This document shows positions 37,438 to 45,063 of a stretch of 64,000 nt of DNA, one piece after another. Origin of the DNA: Mycolicibacterium psychrotolerans. Lineage in GTDB: Bacteria; Actinomycetota; Actinomycetes; Mycobacteriales; Mycobacteriaceae. The stretch lies in assembly GCF_010729305.1 (NCBI RefSeq), contig NZ_AP022574.1:2976001-3040000 (forward strand), in the 5' to 3' direction. The position numbers were made by a program, and so were the translations under genes. The stretch's first letter is position 1, and each line of letters starts with the position of its first letter. A model generated the notes under the pieces. It made no database searches. It saw nothing but the letters and a program-made list of their open reading frames with translations, and was not told the origin of the DNA.

Positions 37438-38338
37438 TGAGCACCTGGCTTTCGCTGCCCGATGGCCGCGACCAGGTGCCGTCCAGGTGATCCGTCACCG
37501 CGTGACCGTTCGGGACCGGCGACTTCTCCGCTACATGAACGAAGAAGTCTGACTCGTGCTCGTCATACGCCTCCTGGAAATCGCCGTACGTTCGTAAACC
37601 TTCGAAACCCGCCTCGCACAGCAACTGCCGAAGGTAGTCCTTCCGAAGCGGGAACATGTTCAGCGTGTAGTGAAGCCCCTCTGCGAAGGTGTATTTGAAG
37701 CGAGCGAGGCTCTCGTCCAGGTACTCGGGTTCCGCCGTGACCCGCTTTCCGCAGTAGTAGTACTTGTGCTTCGTGGTGAAGCCGTGGTCGAGCATCTCGT
37801 CGTAGTTCCGGTGGTCGACGATCAGGATGCCGTCATGTCGCAGCGCGGCGTAGAACTCCGCCAGTACCTTTCGGCGATCCTGTTCGCAGTGCAGATGGGT
37901 GAACGAGTTGCCGAGGCAGACGATGGCGTCGAACTTGCCGCGAATCGCCTGGTTGAGGCGGCGCCAATCTGCGTGCACGGTGTTGAGGATCAGGCCCTGT
38001 TTGGTGCCGTTGTCGAAAGCTTTGGCCAGCATGGCCGCCGAGCCGTCCAGACTGGTGACATGAAATCCGGCCGTCGACAGGCTGACCGAGTGGAACCCGG
38101 TACCGGTGGCGACATCGAGCACCGTCTTTTTGTTCGACGTGCGAAGGAGGTCGATGAAGAATTGGCCCTCAGACTGGGCGCGCGCTGGCCAATCGATCAA
38201 CTCGTCCCACTTGTCGACGAACCCCTTGACGAACTCCCTGCGGTAGACGTCGGGGCCGCGATCATTCAGTTGGTCGACGTGATAGTGCTGCTCGGACGAC
38301 TGCTGTTGCGGGCTGCCCGATACTCCTGAATTCGACAT
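37427..38338 (-). CDS. Glycine/sarcosine N-methyltransferase-like enzyme
   Basis: A 303-aa class I SAM methyltransferase that I recognise as close to glycine-sarcosine N-methyltransferase of betaine-making bacteria. Shared landmarks include EKWDELIDW-like (DKWDELIDWPARA), VLDVATGTGFHSV, SLDGSAAML, FDAIVCLGNSFTHL, DHRNYDEMLD and the KHKYYYCG segment. Those enzymes methylate glycine and sarcosine. The partner dimethylglycine methyltransferase is not adjacent, so full betaine synthesis is not implied. As first gene of the operon, overlapping the PKS gene, it may supply an N-methylated amino acid or methylate the peptide. The ATG at 38338 follows GGTGG; the frame opens 32 codons earlier without similarity. 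Confidence 0.82.
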   Translation of the reverse strand: MSNSGVSGSPQQQSSEQHYHVDQLNDRGPDVYRREFVKGFVDKWDELIDWPARAQSEGQFFIDLLRTSNKKTVLDVATGTGFHSVSLSTAGFHVTSLDGSAAMLAKAFDNGTKQGLILNTVHADWRRLNQAIRGKFDAIVCLGNSFTHLHCEQDRRKVLAEFYAALRHDGILIVDHRNYDEMLDHGFTTKHKYYYCGKRVTAEPEYLDESLARFKYTFAEGLHYTLNMFPLRKDYLRQLLCEAGFEGLRTYGDFQEAYDEHESDFFVHVAEKSPVPNGHAVTDHLDGTWSRPSGSESQVLNGR

Positions 38339-38381
38339 CGGCCACCGATTCCGATCTTCGTTGAAGCGTTTCCAGCCTGCG

Positions 38382-38433
38382 AAGATAGGGTCACTCGTTG
38401 AGGGGGCAGCGAATGCAGTAGAGCGGTACTGCA
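38382..38433 (-). promoter_or_regulatory. Candidate promoter and operator of the PKS-NRPS operon
   Basis: In the 151-bp gap upstream of the methyltransferase, a minus-strand TATCTT (38387-38382) matches the TANNNT -10. Some 27 bases upstream of it lies a perfect 7-6-7 inverted repeat TGCAGTA-GAGCGG-TACTGCA (38414-38433), the size of a dimeric regulator site. No clear -35 is present. The palindrome also lies 57 bases after the stop of the upstream CAP gene and could instead act as a terminator stem, though it lacks a T-run. Confidence 0.4.
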
Positions 38434-38489
38434 ATCAAAGTCGAACCGACCCGAAACTACTGACGCGGGCGATCCGGCCGGCTGGGCTT

Positions 38490-38975
38490 CTAGGTCGGCT
38501 GGCCGTACACCGCGACCACCACGGTGCGGTCCAGGCGGTTCTCCGACCAGACGCCGATCTGGGTGTTGGCGCAGTTGCTCATGATCGCCATGTAGTCGGG
38601 CCGGTAATACCACTGGTTCAGGATCTCGATGCCGCTGATCGCCAGCGCCGGATTGATCGCGACGGTCTCCGAGACCGTGCCTACGAAGCCGGCCTTGTTG
38701 GCACGATCCTGCGCTGTGGAGCCGTCGGAGCCGATGTCGCCGTCGAGCGCGCGGTTGTTGAGCACGTCGTTGGTGTGCCACTGCGCGGCCAGCCGCAGCT
38801 GCGGGTTGATCTCGATCTCGGTGGCGCAGCCGTGCTGCTTCTGGATCGTGAACACATTGACGACGACGCTCTCGTTGAGGCGCCTGTTGTCGGCGTGCGC
38901 GGCCGGTGTCCCCACGATCGCGCCCGCCACCAGCACCGCGACAGGTAGCGCGCGCACGATCGAGACAGCGGTCAC
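38490..38975 (-). CDS. Secreted CAP-domain (SCP/PR-1) protein
   Basis: A 161-aa exported protein. A Sec signal peptide covers about residues 1-28 (hydrophobic core ALPVAVLVAGAIVG, cleavage near AHA). The rest fits a small CAP domain: AQWHTNDVLNNRAL, SETVAINPA and a final NRLDRTVVVAVYG strand, with two Cys. CAP proteins bind lipids or other ligands outside the cell; the role here is unknown. It begins 10 bases after the amidase stop on the same strand, so the two are probably co-transcribed. It lies immediately upstream of the PKS-NRPS operon. Confidence 0.8.
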   Translation of the reverse strand: MTAVSIVRALPVAVLVAGAIVGTPAAHADNRRLNESVVVNVFTIQKQHGCATEIEINPQLRLAAQWHTNDVLNNRALDGDIGSDGSTAQDRANKAGFVGTVSETVAINPALAISGIEILNQWYYRPDYMAIMSNCANTQIGVWSENRLDRTVVVAVYGQPT

Positions 38976-38985
38976 AGCCGGGAGA

Positions 38986-40488
38986 CTACGCGACCTCGTC
39001 GACGACCGAGTGTGGAGCGGGCATATTCGTCTCGGCCGCCGGTGCCGCGGCGCGGGTGTCCCACCAGTTCTCCGGCTGATGGATCGCCCAGCCGTTGATG
39101 GCTTCGAGGGCGGCGGCCAACGACACCAGCAGCGGTTCGCTGTTGGCCGGACCCATCAGTTGCACGCCGATCGGCAACCCGTCGGAGGTGAACCCCGCCG
39201 GCACGTTGATCGACGGCCAGCCGAGCAGATTCCACGGCCACGTGGCGGGGCAGGCGCGGATCATGGCCCGGTCGGTGGCCAGCCCGCTCAACCCGTCGAA
39301 CGCGTCGACCCGTGGCGGGGGCAGCGCGGTGGTCGGCGCGAGCACCACGTCGGCGAGGTTGAAGATCCAGCCGATCCGCTGCCGGGTGGCCGCCTCGTGG
39401 GCGCGGGCCTTGCGCAGCACGTGCTCGGAGAGCAGCCGTCCCATCCGGGCGTTGGCCACTGTGCGCTCGTCCCAGACGACGCGGTGGCCCAGCCGGTCCA
39501 CCCAGTGCGGGATCCCGGCCGTCGAGCGGGCCAGGAAATTCCACGACATCCGCAGGTCGTAGTCGGGGTCTGCGGTGACGATCGTGTGGCCGAGCTGTTC
39601 GAGTTGTCGCGCGACCGCCTCGAGCGCCGCGCGGATCTCCGGGTGCAGCGTCGCCCGGAACACGGTGAACGGAAACTTCGTCGACAGCGCGACCCGCAGC
39701 GGGCCCGGCGCGCGTGAGATGTGGTCGGACACCTGCACCGGCGGTGGCGTGTGCAGATCACCCGGGGCGTTGCCCGAGGCCGCGTCCAGCACCAGGGCGG
39801 CGTCGGACACCGTGCGGGCGAGCACCCCGTTGACCGTGATCCCGTTGAACGCCTCGGCCAGTGGCGACGTGGAGATCCGTCCGCGCTGCGGTTTGATGCC
39901 GACCAGATGCGTCCACGCGGCGGGGATGCGCACGCTGCCCGCCCCGTCGGACCCGATCGCCGCGGCCACCAGACCCGCCGCGACGGCCGCGGCGCTGCCG
40001 CCCGACGATCCGCCCGGGGTGTGCTCACGCGACCACGGATTGCGGGTGTGCCCGAACGCCGGCCCGCTGGTGAACGGCCACTGGCCCAGCTCACAGGTGT
40101 TGGTCTTGCCGACGATCACCGCGCCGGCGGCGCGCAGGCGCCGCACCACCTCGGCGTCGGCGGCGGCCTCGGCCACCTCACCGTCGGCGCCGAACCGGGT
40201 CGGCACGCCGGCGACGTCGACGTCGTCCTTGACCGCGATCGGGATGCCGAGCAGGGGGAGAGTCGAATTGGTCTGTCCGGCAGCGCGTTTGCGATCAGCG
40301 GCGGCTGCCTCTGCGAGGGCGGAGTCGCGGAGCACCACGCGGAACGCGTTGAGGGTCGGCTGGCTCGCCTCGATCGCGTCGAGGGACCGGCGGACCAGGT
40401 CGACGGACGTCGTGCTGCCGCTGGCAAGGGCGAAGAGCTGGTTTCCCAGGGTGGGGAAGCGGGTGCGGGGAGAGGGAGTTGCGGCCAT
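38986..40488 (-). CDS. amiA2: Amidase (AmiA2-like)
   Basis: A 500-aa amidase-signature hydrolase. The Ser-cisSer-Lys triad is visible as AVKDDVD (Lys), GGSSGGSAAAVAAG (the Gly/Ser-rich loop) and the GSVRIPAA nucleophile segment, whose usual consensus is GS-IR-P. Such enzymes hydrolyse amides; the substrate is unknown. It corresponds by content and position to M. tuberculosis amiA2 (Rv2363), divergent from recO. I choose the ATG at 40488. The frame remains open nearly 900 bases further upstream, but that is antisense to recO and has no similarity. Confidence 0.88.
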   Translation of the reverse strand: MAATPSPRTRFPTLGNQLFALASGSTTSVDLVRRSLDAIEASQPTLNAFRVVLRDSALAEAAAADRKRAAGQTNSTLPLLGIPIAVKDDVDVAGVPTRFGADGEVAEAAADAEVVRRLRAAGAVIVGKTNTCELGQWPFTSGPAFGHTRNPWSREHTPGGSSGGSAAAVAAGLVAAAIGSDGAGSVRIPAAWTHLVGIKPQRGRISTSPLAEAFNGITVNGVLARTVSDAALVLDAASGNAPGDLHTPPPVQVSDHISRAPGPLRVALSTKFPFTVFRATLHPEIRAALEAVARQLEQLGHTIVTADPDYDLRMSWNFLARSTAGIPHWVDRLGHRVVWDERTVANARMGRLLSEHVLRKARAHEAATRQRIGWIFNLADVVLAPTTALPPPRVDAFDGLSGLATDRAMIRACPATWPWNLLGWPSINVPAGFTSDGLPIGVQLMGPANSEPLLVSLAAALEAINGWAIHQPENWWDTRAAAPAAETNMPAPHSVVDEVA

Positions 40489-40551
40489 CACCGACCAGAG
40501 TATCGGCGCTGCGAACTCGGTTTCACCGACCAACAGTGGAAGACTGTCCGG

Positions 40552-41388
40552 ATGCGTCTGTACCGGGACCGGGCGGTGGTGCTGCGTCAGCACAAGCTCG
40601 GTGAAGCCGACCGGATCGTGAGTCTGCTCACTCGCGATCACGGGCTGGTGCGCGCGGTGGCCAAGGGGGTACGGCGCACCCGCAGTAAGTTCGGGGCGCG
40701 GCTGGAACCGTTCGCGCACATCGATGTTCAGCTCTACCCGGGCCGCAATCTCGACATCGTCACCCAGGTGGCTGCGATCGACGCGTTCGCCTCGGACATC
40801 GTCAGCGACTACGGCCGCTACACCTGCGCCTGCGCGATGCTCGAGACCGCCGAGCGGATCGCCGGGGAGGAACACGCACCCGTGCCCGCCCTGCACCGGC
40901 TCACCGTGGCCGCGCTGCGCGCGGTGGCCGACGGTGCCCGCCCCCGCGAGCTCGTGCTCGACGCCTACCTGCTGCGCGCGATGGGGGTCGCGGGATGGGC
41001 GCCGGCGCTGACGGAGTGTGCCCGGTGCGCCGCCCCGGGACCGCACCGCGCTTTTCATGTCGCCGCGGGCGGCAGCGTGTGCGTGCACTGCCGGCCGTCG
41101 GGCTCGGTGACTCCGCCCCAGGGGGTGATCGATCTGATGGCGGCACTGTACGAGGGCGACTGGGAGCACGCCCAGACGTCCACCGCGCCGCACCGCAGCC
41201 AGGCCAGCGGACTGGTGGCCGCGCACCTGCAGTGGCATTTGGAACGGCAGTTGCGAACTCTGCCCCTCGTGGAGCGGGTGGACCGGAAGAGCGGGCAGAC
41301 CATCAGGCAGGATGTGGCGCATGGCAACGGAACGGACCGGGAGGCGGAAGGGCAAGAACAGCTACCCTCAGCTGCCCCCGGCGCCTGA
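40552..41388 (+). CDS. recO: DNA repair protein RecO
   Basis: A 278-aa RecO, the recombination mediator that works with RecR to load RecA onto SSB-coated DNA. The N-terminal OB-fold begins [20 protein letters not shown]; a zinc-binding CxxC...CxxC pair (CARC and CVHC) lies in the C-terminal half. It is slightly longer than I remember for M. tuberculosis, and its 3' end overlaps uppS by 68 bases in a different frame. The ATG at 40552 lies 63 bases from the divergent amidase start, so the two share a promoter region. AAGACT just upstream is close to a TANNNT -10. Confidence 0.93.
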   Translation: MRLYRDRAVVLRQHKLGEADRIVSLLTRDHGLVRAVAKGVRRTRSKFGARLEPFAHIDVQLYPGRNLDIVTQVAAIDAFASDIVSDYGRYTCACAMLETAERIAGEEHAPVPALHRLTVAALRAVADGARPRELVLDAYLLRAMGVAGWAPALTECARCAAPGPHRAFHVAAGGSVCVHCRPSGSVTPPQGVIDLMAALYEGDWEHAQTSTAPHRSQASGLVAAHLQWHLERQLRTLPLVERVDRKSGQTIRQDVAHGNGTDREAEGQEQLPSAAPGA

Positions 41389-42217
41389 CGACTATCCGAC
41401 GTTCCCGGACAAGTCCACCTGGCCGGTGATCTTCCCGGAGTTGCCGCCAAGGACCAACGGCAAGTTCGCCCGCCCGCCGCAACACACCTCCAAGGCCTCG
41501 GCGCCGCAGATCCCGGCCGACCAGGTCCCCCAGCACGTCGCGGTGGTGATGGACGGCAACGGACGGTGGGCCACCCAGCGCGGGCTCGGCCGCACCGAGG
41601 GGCACAAGATGGGCGAAGCGGTGCTCATCGACATCACCTGCGGAGCGATCGAGCTCGGCATCAAACACCTCACGGTCTATGCGTTCTCCACCGAGAACTG
41701 GAAGCGCAGCACCGACGAGGTCCGCTTCCTGATGGGCTTCAACCGCGAAGTGGTGCGCCGGCGCCGGGAGAACCTCAACGACATGGGCGTGCGGATGCGC
41801 TGGGTCGGATCGCGGCCCCGGATGTGGCGCAGCGTCATCAAGGAATTCGACATCGCCGAGGAGATGACCGTCGACAACGACGTCATCACGATCAACTACT
41901 GCGTCAACTACGGCGGCCGCACCGAGATCGTCGAGGCGGCACGCCAACTGGCCCAGGAGGCGGTCGACGGCAAGGTCAATCCCGCCCGGATCAGCGAGGC
42001 GACCTTCGCCAAGCACCTGCACCGCGCCGACATCCCCGACGTCGACCTGTTCATCCGCACGTCGGGGGAGCAGCGGGCGAGCAACTTCCTGCTGTGGCAG
42101 GCCGCCTACGCCGAATACGTCTTCCAGGACAAGCTGTGGCCCGACTACGACCGCCGTGACCTGTGGGCGGCGTGCGAGGAGTACGTCCACCGCAACCGTC
42201 GCTTCGGCAGGGCGTGA
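41321..42217 (+). CDS. uppS: Long-chain Z-isoprenyl (decaprenyl) diphosphate synthase UppS
   Basis: A 298-aa cis-prenyltransferase making the decaprenyl diphosphate carrier for peptidoglycan and arabinogalactan synthesis. The diphosphate-binding MDGNGRWA motif, ENWKRS, and the late [13 protein letters not shown] and WPDYDRRDL blocks are intact. The N-terminal Pro-rich stretch ([15 protein letters not shown]) is shared with Rv2361c. I take the ATG at 41321; one at 41312 is possible. The start lies within recO. Mycobacterial UppS chain-lengthens omega,E,Z-FPP from the short-chain synthase encoded elsewhere. Confidence 0.95.
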   Translation: MATERTGRRKGKNSYPQLPPAPDDYPTFPDKSTWPVIFPELPPRTNGKFARPPQHTSKASAPQIPADQVPQHVAVVMDGNGRWATQRGLGRTEGHKMGEAVLIDITCGAIELGIKHLTVYAFSTENWKRSTDEVRFLMGFNREVVRRRRENLNDMGVRMRWVGSRPRMWRSVIKEFDIAEEMTVDNDVITINYCVNYGGRTEIVEAARQLAQEAVDGKVNPARISEATFAKHLHRADIPDVDLFIRTSGEQRASNFLLWQAAYAEYVFQDKLWPDYDRRDLWAACEEYVHRNRRFGRA

Positions 42218-42627
42218 TGGAGCTCGCCGAGCGCCTGCCCACGGTGCTGGCCGAGATCCTGCCGGTGCAGCGCGAGGACGACGGAGCGCTGACCGTCCAG
42301 CACGAGCAGACCTTCGCCTCGCTGCGGGTCGTGACGATCGCCGAGGGTCTCGAGCTGGTGTCGCTGACGCAGGTGCTGGCCTGGGATCTGCCGCTGAACG
42401 CGGCGATGCGGGCCGAGGTCGCCAAGCACGCCCAGGACACGCTGCTGGGCACGGTGTCGATGGTCGAGAAGATCGGCGCCAAAGGCTCGGGCGGGCCGAG
42501 GAAGACCGGGGACGTGCTGCTGCGCTACAACTTCCCGGCCGCGGGTCTGACCGACGACGCGCTGCGCACGCTGGTGCTCATGGTGCTGGCGACCGGGGCC
42601 GATGTGCGCCGCGCGCTGGTGGCCTAG
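42217..42627 (+). CDS. Conserved hypothetical protein (Rv2360c-like)
   Basis: A 136-aa soluble protein conserved after uppS in mycobacteria. It looks like an alpha/beta fold of the YbjN/secretion-chaperone type (SLRVVTIAEGLELVSLTQVLAWDLPL, then NFPAAGLTDDALRTLV), but that comparison rests on pattern only. No catalytic residues or membrane segments are apparent. The ATG overlaps the uppS stop by one base (TGATG). Function unknown. Confidence 0.75.
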   Translation: MELAERLPTVLAEILPVQREDDGALTVQHEQTFASLRVVTIAEGLELVSLTQVLAWDLPLNAAMRAEVAKHAQDTLLGTVSMVEKIGAKGSGGPRKTGDVLLRYNFPAAGLTDDALRTLVLMVLATGADVRRALVA

Positions 42628-42637
42628 TGTCACAGAG

Positions 42638-42823
42638 GTGCGCACAGGTCTGATCGTCGTCGGGGTCGTGGTCGCGCTGTTCGGCCTGCTGTTCACGTTG
42701 CAGGGCGTCGGGGCGGTGGGCGGCAGCCCGATGAGCAACACCACCACGTGGTCGGTGCTCGGCCCGATCATCGCGCTTGTCGGTGTCGTCCTCGCCGTCG
42801 CCGGCTGGCGCCGCAGGCGCTAG
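42638..42823 (+). CDS. Small membrane protein with two helices
   Basis: A 61-aa protein consisting of two hydrophobic segments (GLIVVGVVVALFGLLFTL and VLGPIIALVGVVLAVAGW) joined by a short polar loop, ending in Arg residues that should face the cytoplasm. The GTG at 42638 lies 10 bases after the preceding stop. Its last four bases overlap the convergent zur gene. The function is unknown. Confidence 0.6.
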   Translation: MRTGLIVVGVVVALFGLLFTLQGVGAVGGSPMSNTTTWSVLGPIIALVGVVLAVAGWRRRR

Positions 42824-43218
42824 CCGCGCGCCGTGCCGCAGCGCCCGCAGATCCCGAAGATCTCGATGGTGTGACTGACGTCGGAGAAGCCGTGGTTGCG
42901 GGCGATCTCGGCAGCCCACGTTTCGACCTCACCGCCGGAGATCTCGACCGTCGACCCACACTGCCTGCACACCAGGTGATGGTGATGCTGCTCCGAGCAG
43001 AGCCGGTACACCGACTCGCCGGTGTCGGTGCGCAGCGTGTCGACGGCGCCGGCGGCGGCCATCTGCTGCAGCGTGCGGTAGACCGTGGTCAGGCCGACGC
43101 CTTCGCCCCGCTTGCGCAGTTCGTCGTGCAGTTCCTGCGCGGAGCGGAAGTCGTCGATGTTCTCCAGCAGCGCGGTCAGGGCGGCGCGTTGCCGGGTCGC
43201 GCGGATCGCCCCGGTCAC
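42820..43218 (-). CDS. zur: Zinc uptake regulator Zur (FurB)
   Basis: A 132-aa Fur-family repressor. It has the N-terminal winged helix (TTVYRTLQQMAAAG), the HHHHLVCRQCG metal-binding segment and the C-terminal CGRCG pair that completes the structural zinc site. It is the orthologue of M. tuberculosis FurB/Zur (Rv2359), which represses zinc-uptake and zinc-free ribosomal protein genes. Its ATG overlaps the smtB stop, so the two zinc sensors are co-translated. Confidence 0.94.
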   Translation of the reverse strand: MTGAIRATRQRAALTALLENIDDFRSAQELHDELRKRGEGVGLTTVYRTLQQMAAAGAVDTLRTDTGESVYRLCSEQHHHHLVCRQCGSTVEISGGEVETWAAEIARNHGFSDVSHTIEIFGICGRCGTARG

Positions 43219-43580
43219 GGTCCGGGCTCCTCGTCCTCGGCCGAGTGCGTCACGGCGGCGACGACGATCTCGGCCAGATGATCATCGACCAAGCGGTACA
43301 ACACTTCCCGGCCCGATCGCTCACCGGCCACCACGCCGGCCGCCTTCAGGATCCGCAGATGCTGGCTCACCAGCGGCTGCGGCACGTCGAGCGCGTCGAC
43401 CAGCTCGTGCACGCAGCGGGCCTCCTGGTGTAGCTGCAGCACGATCGCGATGCGCACCGGTGCGGCCAGCGCGCGTAGCAGATCGCCCGCGGTGTCGAGA
43501 ACCGCACGCGACGGCAACGCCGGCGCTGGGGCGCCGGCATTAGCGTGCCGCTGCTCCTCGATACTGGAAACGATTTTCAT
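43215..43580 (-). CDS. smtB: ArsR-SmtB family zinc-responsive repressor
   Basis: A 121-aa winged-helix sensor. The recognition helix is VPQPLVSQHLRIL. The C-terminal alpha-5 zinc site D-x-H-x10-H-x2-E is complete as Asp99, His101, His112 and Glu115. It matches M. tuberculosis Rv2358, which represses the smtB-zur operon until zinc releases it, so zur is made when zinc is high. It is divergent from glyS, and a likely operator lies in the 87-bp gap. Confidence 0.93.
   Translation of the reverse strand: MKIVSSIEEQRHANAGAPAPALPSRAVLDTAGDLLRALAAPVRIAIVLQLHQEARCVHELVDALDVPQPLVSQHLRILKAAGVVAGERSGREVLYRLVDDHLAEIVVAAVTHSAEDEEPGP
43565..43579 (-). promoter_or_regulatory. Fur/Zur-box-like palindrome at the smtB start
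   Basis: TGGAAACGATTTTCA is an AT-rich imperfect palindrome (TGxAAA-N3-TTTxCA) overlapping the smtB start codon, unlike the surrounding GC-rich DNA. It resembles Fur/Zur boxes in general form. Autoregulation by Zur would be a new element on top of SmtB control and is only suggested. Confidence 0.3.
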
Positions 43581-43593
43581 TAGTGCTCACGAT

Positions 43594-43613
43594 ACATGCG
43601 TGCCTGTGCATGT
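43594..43613. promoter_or_regulatory. Candidate SmtB operator
   Basis: A perfect 6-bp inverted repeat ACATGC-N8-GCATGT (43594-43613) sits 14 bases upstream of the smtB start in the divergent smtB/glyS gap. An imperfect palindrome at this position is the expected place for SmtB autorepression of the smtB-zur operon. Confidence 0.6.
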
Positions 43614-43653
43614 CAATCGGCATGTGAGGCGCGGGGCGGCGCATCGGCCTCGC

Positions 43654-43659
43654 TACGCT
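43654..43659 (+). promoter_or_regulatory. Candidate -10 of a leaderless glyS transcript
   Basis: TACGCT (TANNNT) ends eight bases before the glyS GTG, the spacing at which transcription would start at or just before the start codon. There is no Shine-Dalgarno. Confidence 0.4.
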
Positions 43660-43667
43660 GTGGAGCC

Positions 43668-45062
43668 GTGGCCCGAACTTCCTCGATCATCGACACCGTT
43701 GCAAACCTGGCCAAGCGGCGCGGGCTGGTGTTCCAGTCCGGTGAGATCTACGGCGGCACCAGGTCGGCCTGGGACTACGGGCCACTCGGCGTCGAGCTCA
43801 AGGAGAACATCAAGCGGCAGTGGTGGCGGTCGGTGGTCACCAGCCGCGACGACGTCGTCGGCCTGGACAGCGCCATCATCCTGCCGCGCGAGGTCTGGGT
43901 GGCCTCCGGACACGTCGAGGTGTTCAACGACCCGCTGGTGGAGTGCCTGAACTGCCACAAGCGCCACAGGCAGGACCACATGCAGGAGGCCTACGCCGCC
44001 AAGAAGAGTCTCGACGATCCGGATTCGGTGCCGATGAGCGAGATCGTCTGCCCGGACTGCGGCACCAAGGGCCAGTGGACCGAGCCGCGCGACTTCAACA
44101 TGATGCTCAAGACCTACCTCGGACCGATCGAGACCGAGGAGGGACTGCACTACCTGCGGCCCGAGACCGCGCAGGGCATCTTCGTCAACTTCGCCAACGT
44201 GGTCACCACGGCGCGCAAGAAGCCGCCCTTCGGTATCGGCCAGATCGGCAAGAGCTTCCGCAACGAGATCACCCCCGGCAACTTCATCTTCCGCACTCGC
44301 GAGTTCGAGCAGATGGAGATGGAGTTCTTCGTCGAGCCCGATTCGGCCCCCGAGTGGCACCAGTACTGGATCGACACGCGGCTGCAGTGGTACGTCGACC
44401 TCGGCATCGACCGGGACAATCTGCGGCTCTACGAGCATCCCAAGGAGAAGTTGTCGCACTACTCCGACCGCACCGTCGACATCGAGTACAAGTTCGGTTT
44501 CGCGGGCAACCCGTGGGGCGAGCTCGAAGGTGTGGCCAACCGGACGAACTTCGACCTGTCCACGCACTCCCAGCATTCCGGCGTCGACCTGTCGTTCTAC
44601 GACCAGGCCACCGACACCCGCTATGTGCCCTATGTCATCGAGCCCGCAGCGGGTCTGACCCGCTCGCTGATGGCGTTCCTCGTCGACGCCTACCACGAGG
44701 ACGAGGCGCCCAACGCCAAGGGCGGCGTGGACAAGCGCACCGTGCTGCGGCTCGACCCGCGGCTGGCGCCGGTCAAGGTCGCGGTGCTGCCGCTGTCCCG
44801 GCACGCGGACCTGTCGCCGAAGGCCCGCGACCTGGCCGCGGAGCTGCGCCGCTCCTGGAACGTCGAGTTCGATGACGCCGGCGCGATCGGACGGCGCTAC
44901 CGGCGCCAGGACGAGATCGGTACGCCGTACTGCGTGACCGTCGACTTCGATTCCCTCGACGACCACGCGGTGACGATCCGCGAGCGCGACGCGATGACCC
45001 AGGAGCGTGTCGGGATCGACGCGGCGAGCGACTACCTCGCGACGCGGCTGAAGGGCTGCTGA
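43668..45062 (+). CDS. glyS: Glycyl-tRNA synthetase (alpha2 type)
   Basis: A 464-aa class II aminoacyl-tRNA synthetase charging tRNA-Gly. Motif 2 is seen in [25 protein letters not shown], motif 3 in [10 protein letters not shown], and the anticodon-binding domain is at the C-terminus (about 365-464). Two CxxC/CxxC pairs (CLNC and CPDC) form the zinc insertion typical of bacterial dimeric enzymes. Length and order agree with Rv2357c. The GTG at 43668 is preceded by a -10-like hexamer and may be leaderless. Confidence 0.95.
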   Translation: MARTSSIIDTVANLAKRRGLVFQSGEIYGGTRSAWDYGPLGVELKENIKRQWWRSVVTSRDDVVGLDSAIILPREVWVASGHVEVFNDPLVECLNCHKRHRQDHMQEAYAAKKSLDDPDSVPMSEIVCPDCGTKGQWTEPRDFNMMLKTYLGPIETEEGLHYLRPETAQGIFVNFANVVTTARKKPPFGIGQIGKSFRNEITPGNFIFRTREFEQMEMEFFVEPDSAPEWHQYWIDTRLQWYVDLGIDRDNLRLYEHPKEKLSHYSDRTVDIEYKFGFAGNPWGELEGVANRTNFDLSTHSQHSGVDLSFYDQATDTRYVPYVIEPAAGLTRSLMAFLVDAYHEDEAPNAKGGVDKRTVLRLDPRLAPVKVAVLPLSRHADLSPKARDLAAELRRSWNVEFDDAGAIGRRYRRQDEIGTPYCVTVDFDSLDDHAVTIRERDAMTQERVGIDAASDYLATRLKGC

Positions 45063-45063
45063 G

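Noticed and set aside
14609..38338. Mycobactin (mbt) cluster, which lies next to hrcA in M. tuberculosis
   Set aside because: No salicylate synthase, salicyl-AMP ligase, heterocyclisation domain, lysine hydroxylase or MbtH is present, and the gene set and location differ.
40489..41355. An upstream extension that would make the amidase 789 aa
   Set aside because: The extra part is antisense to recO and has no amidase similarity; the family start fits the ATG at 40488. Long open frames opposite genes are expected in high-GC DNA.
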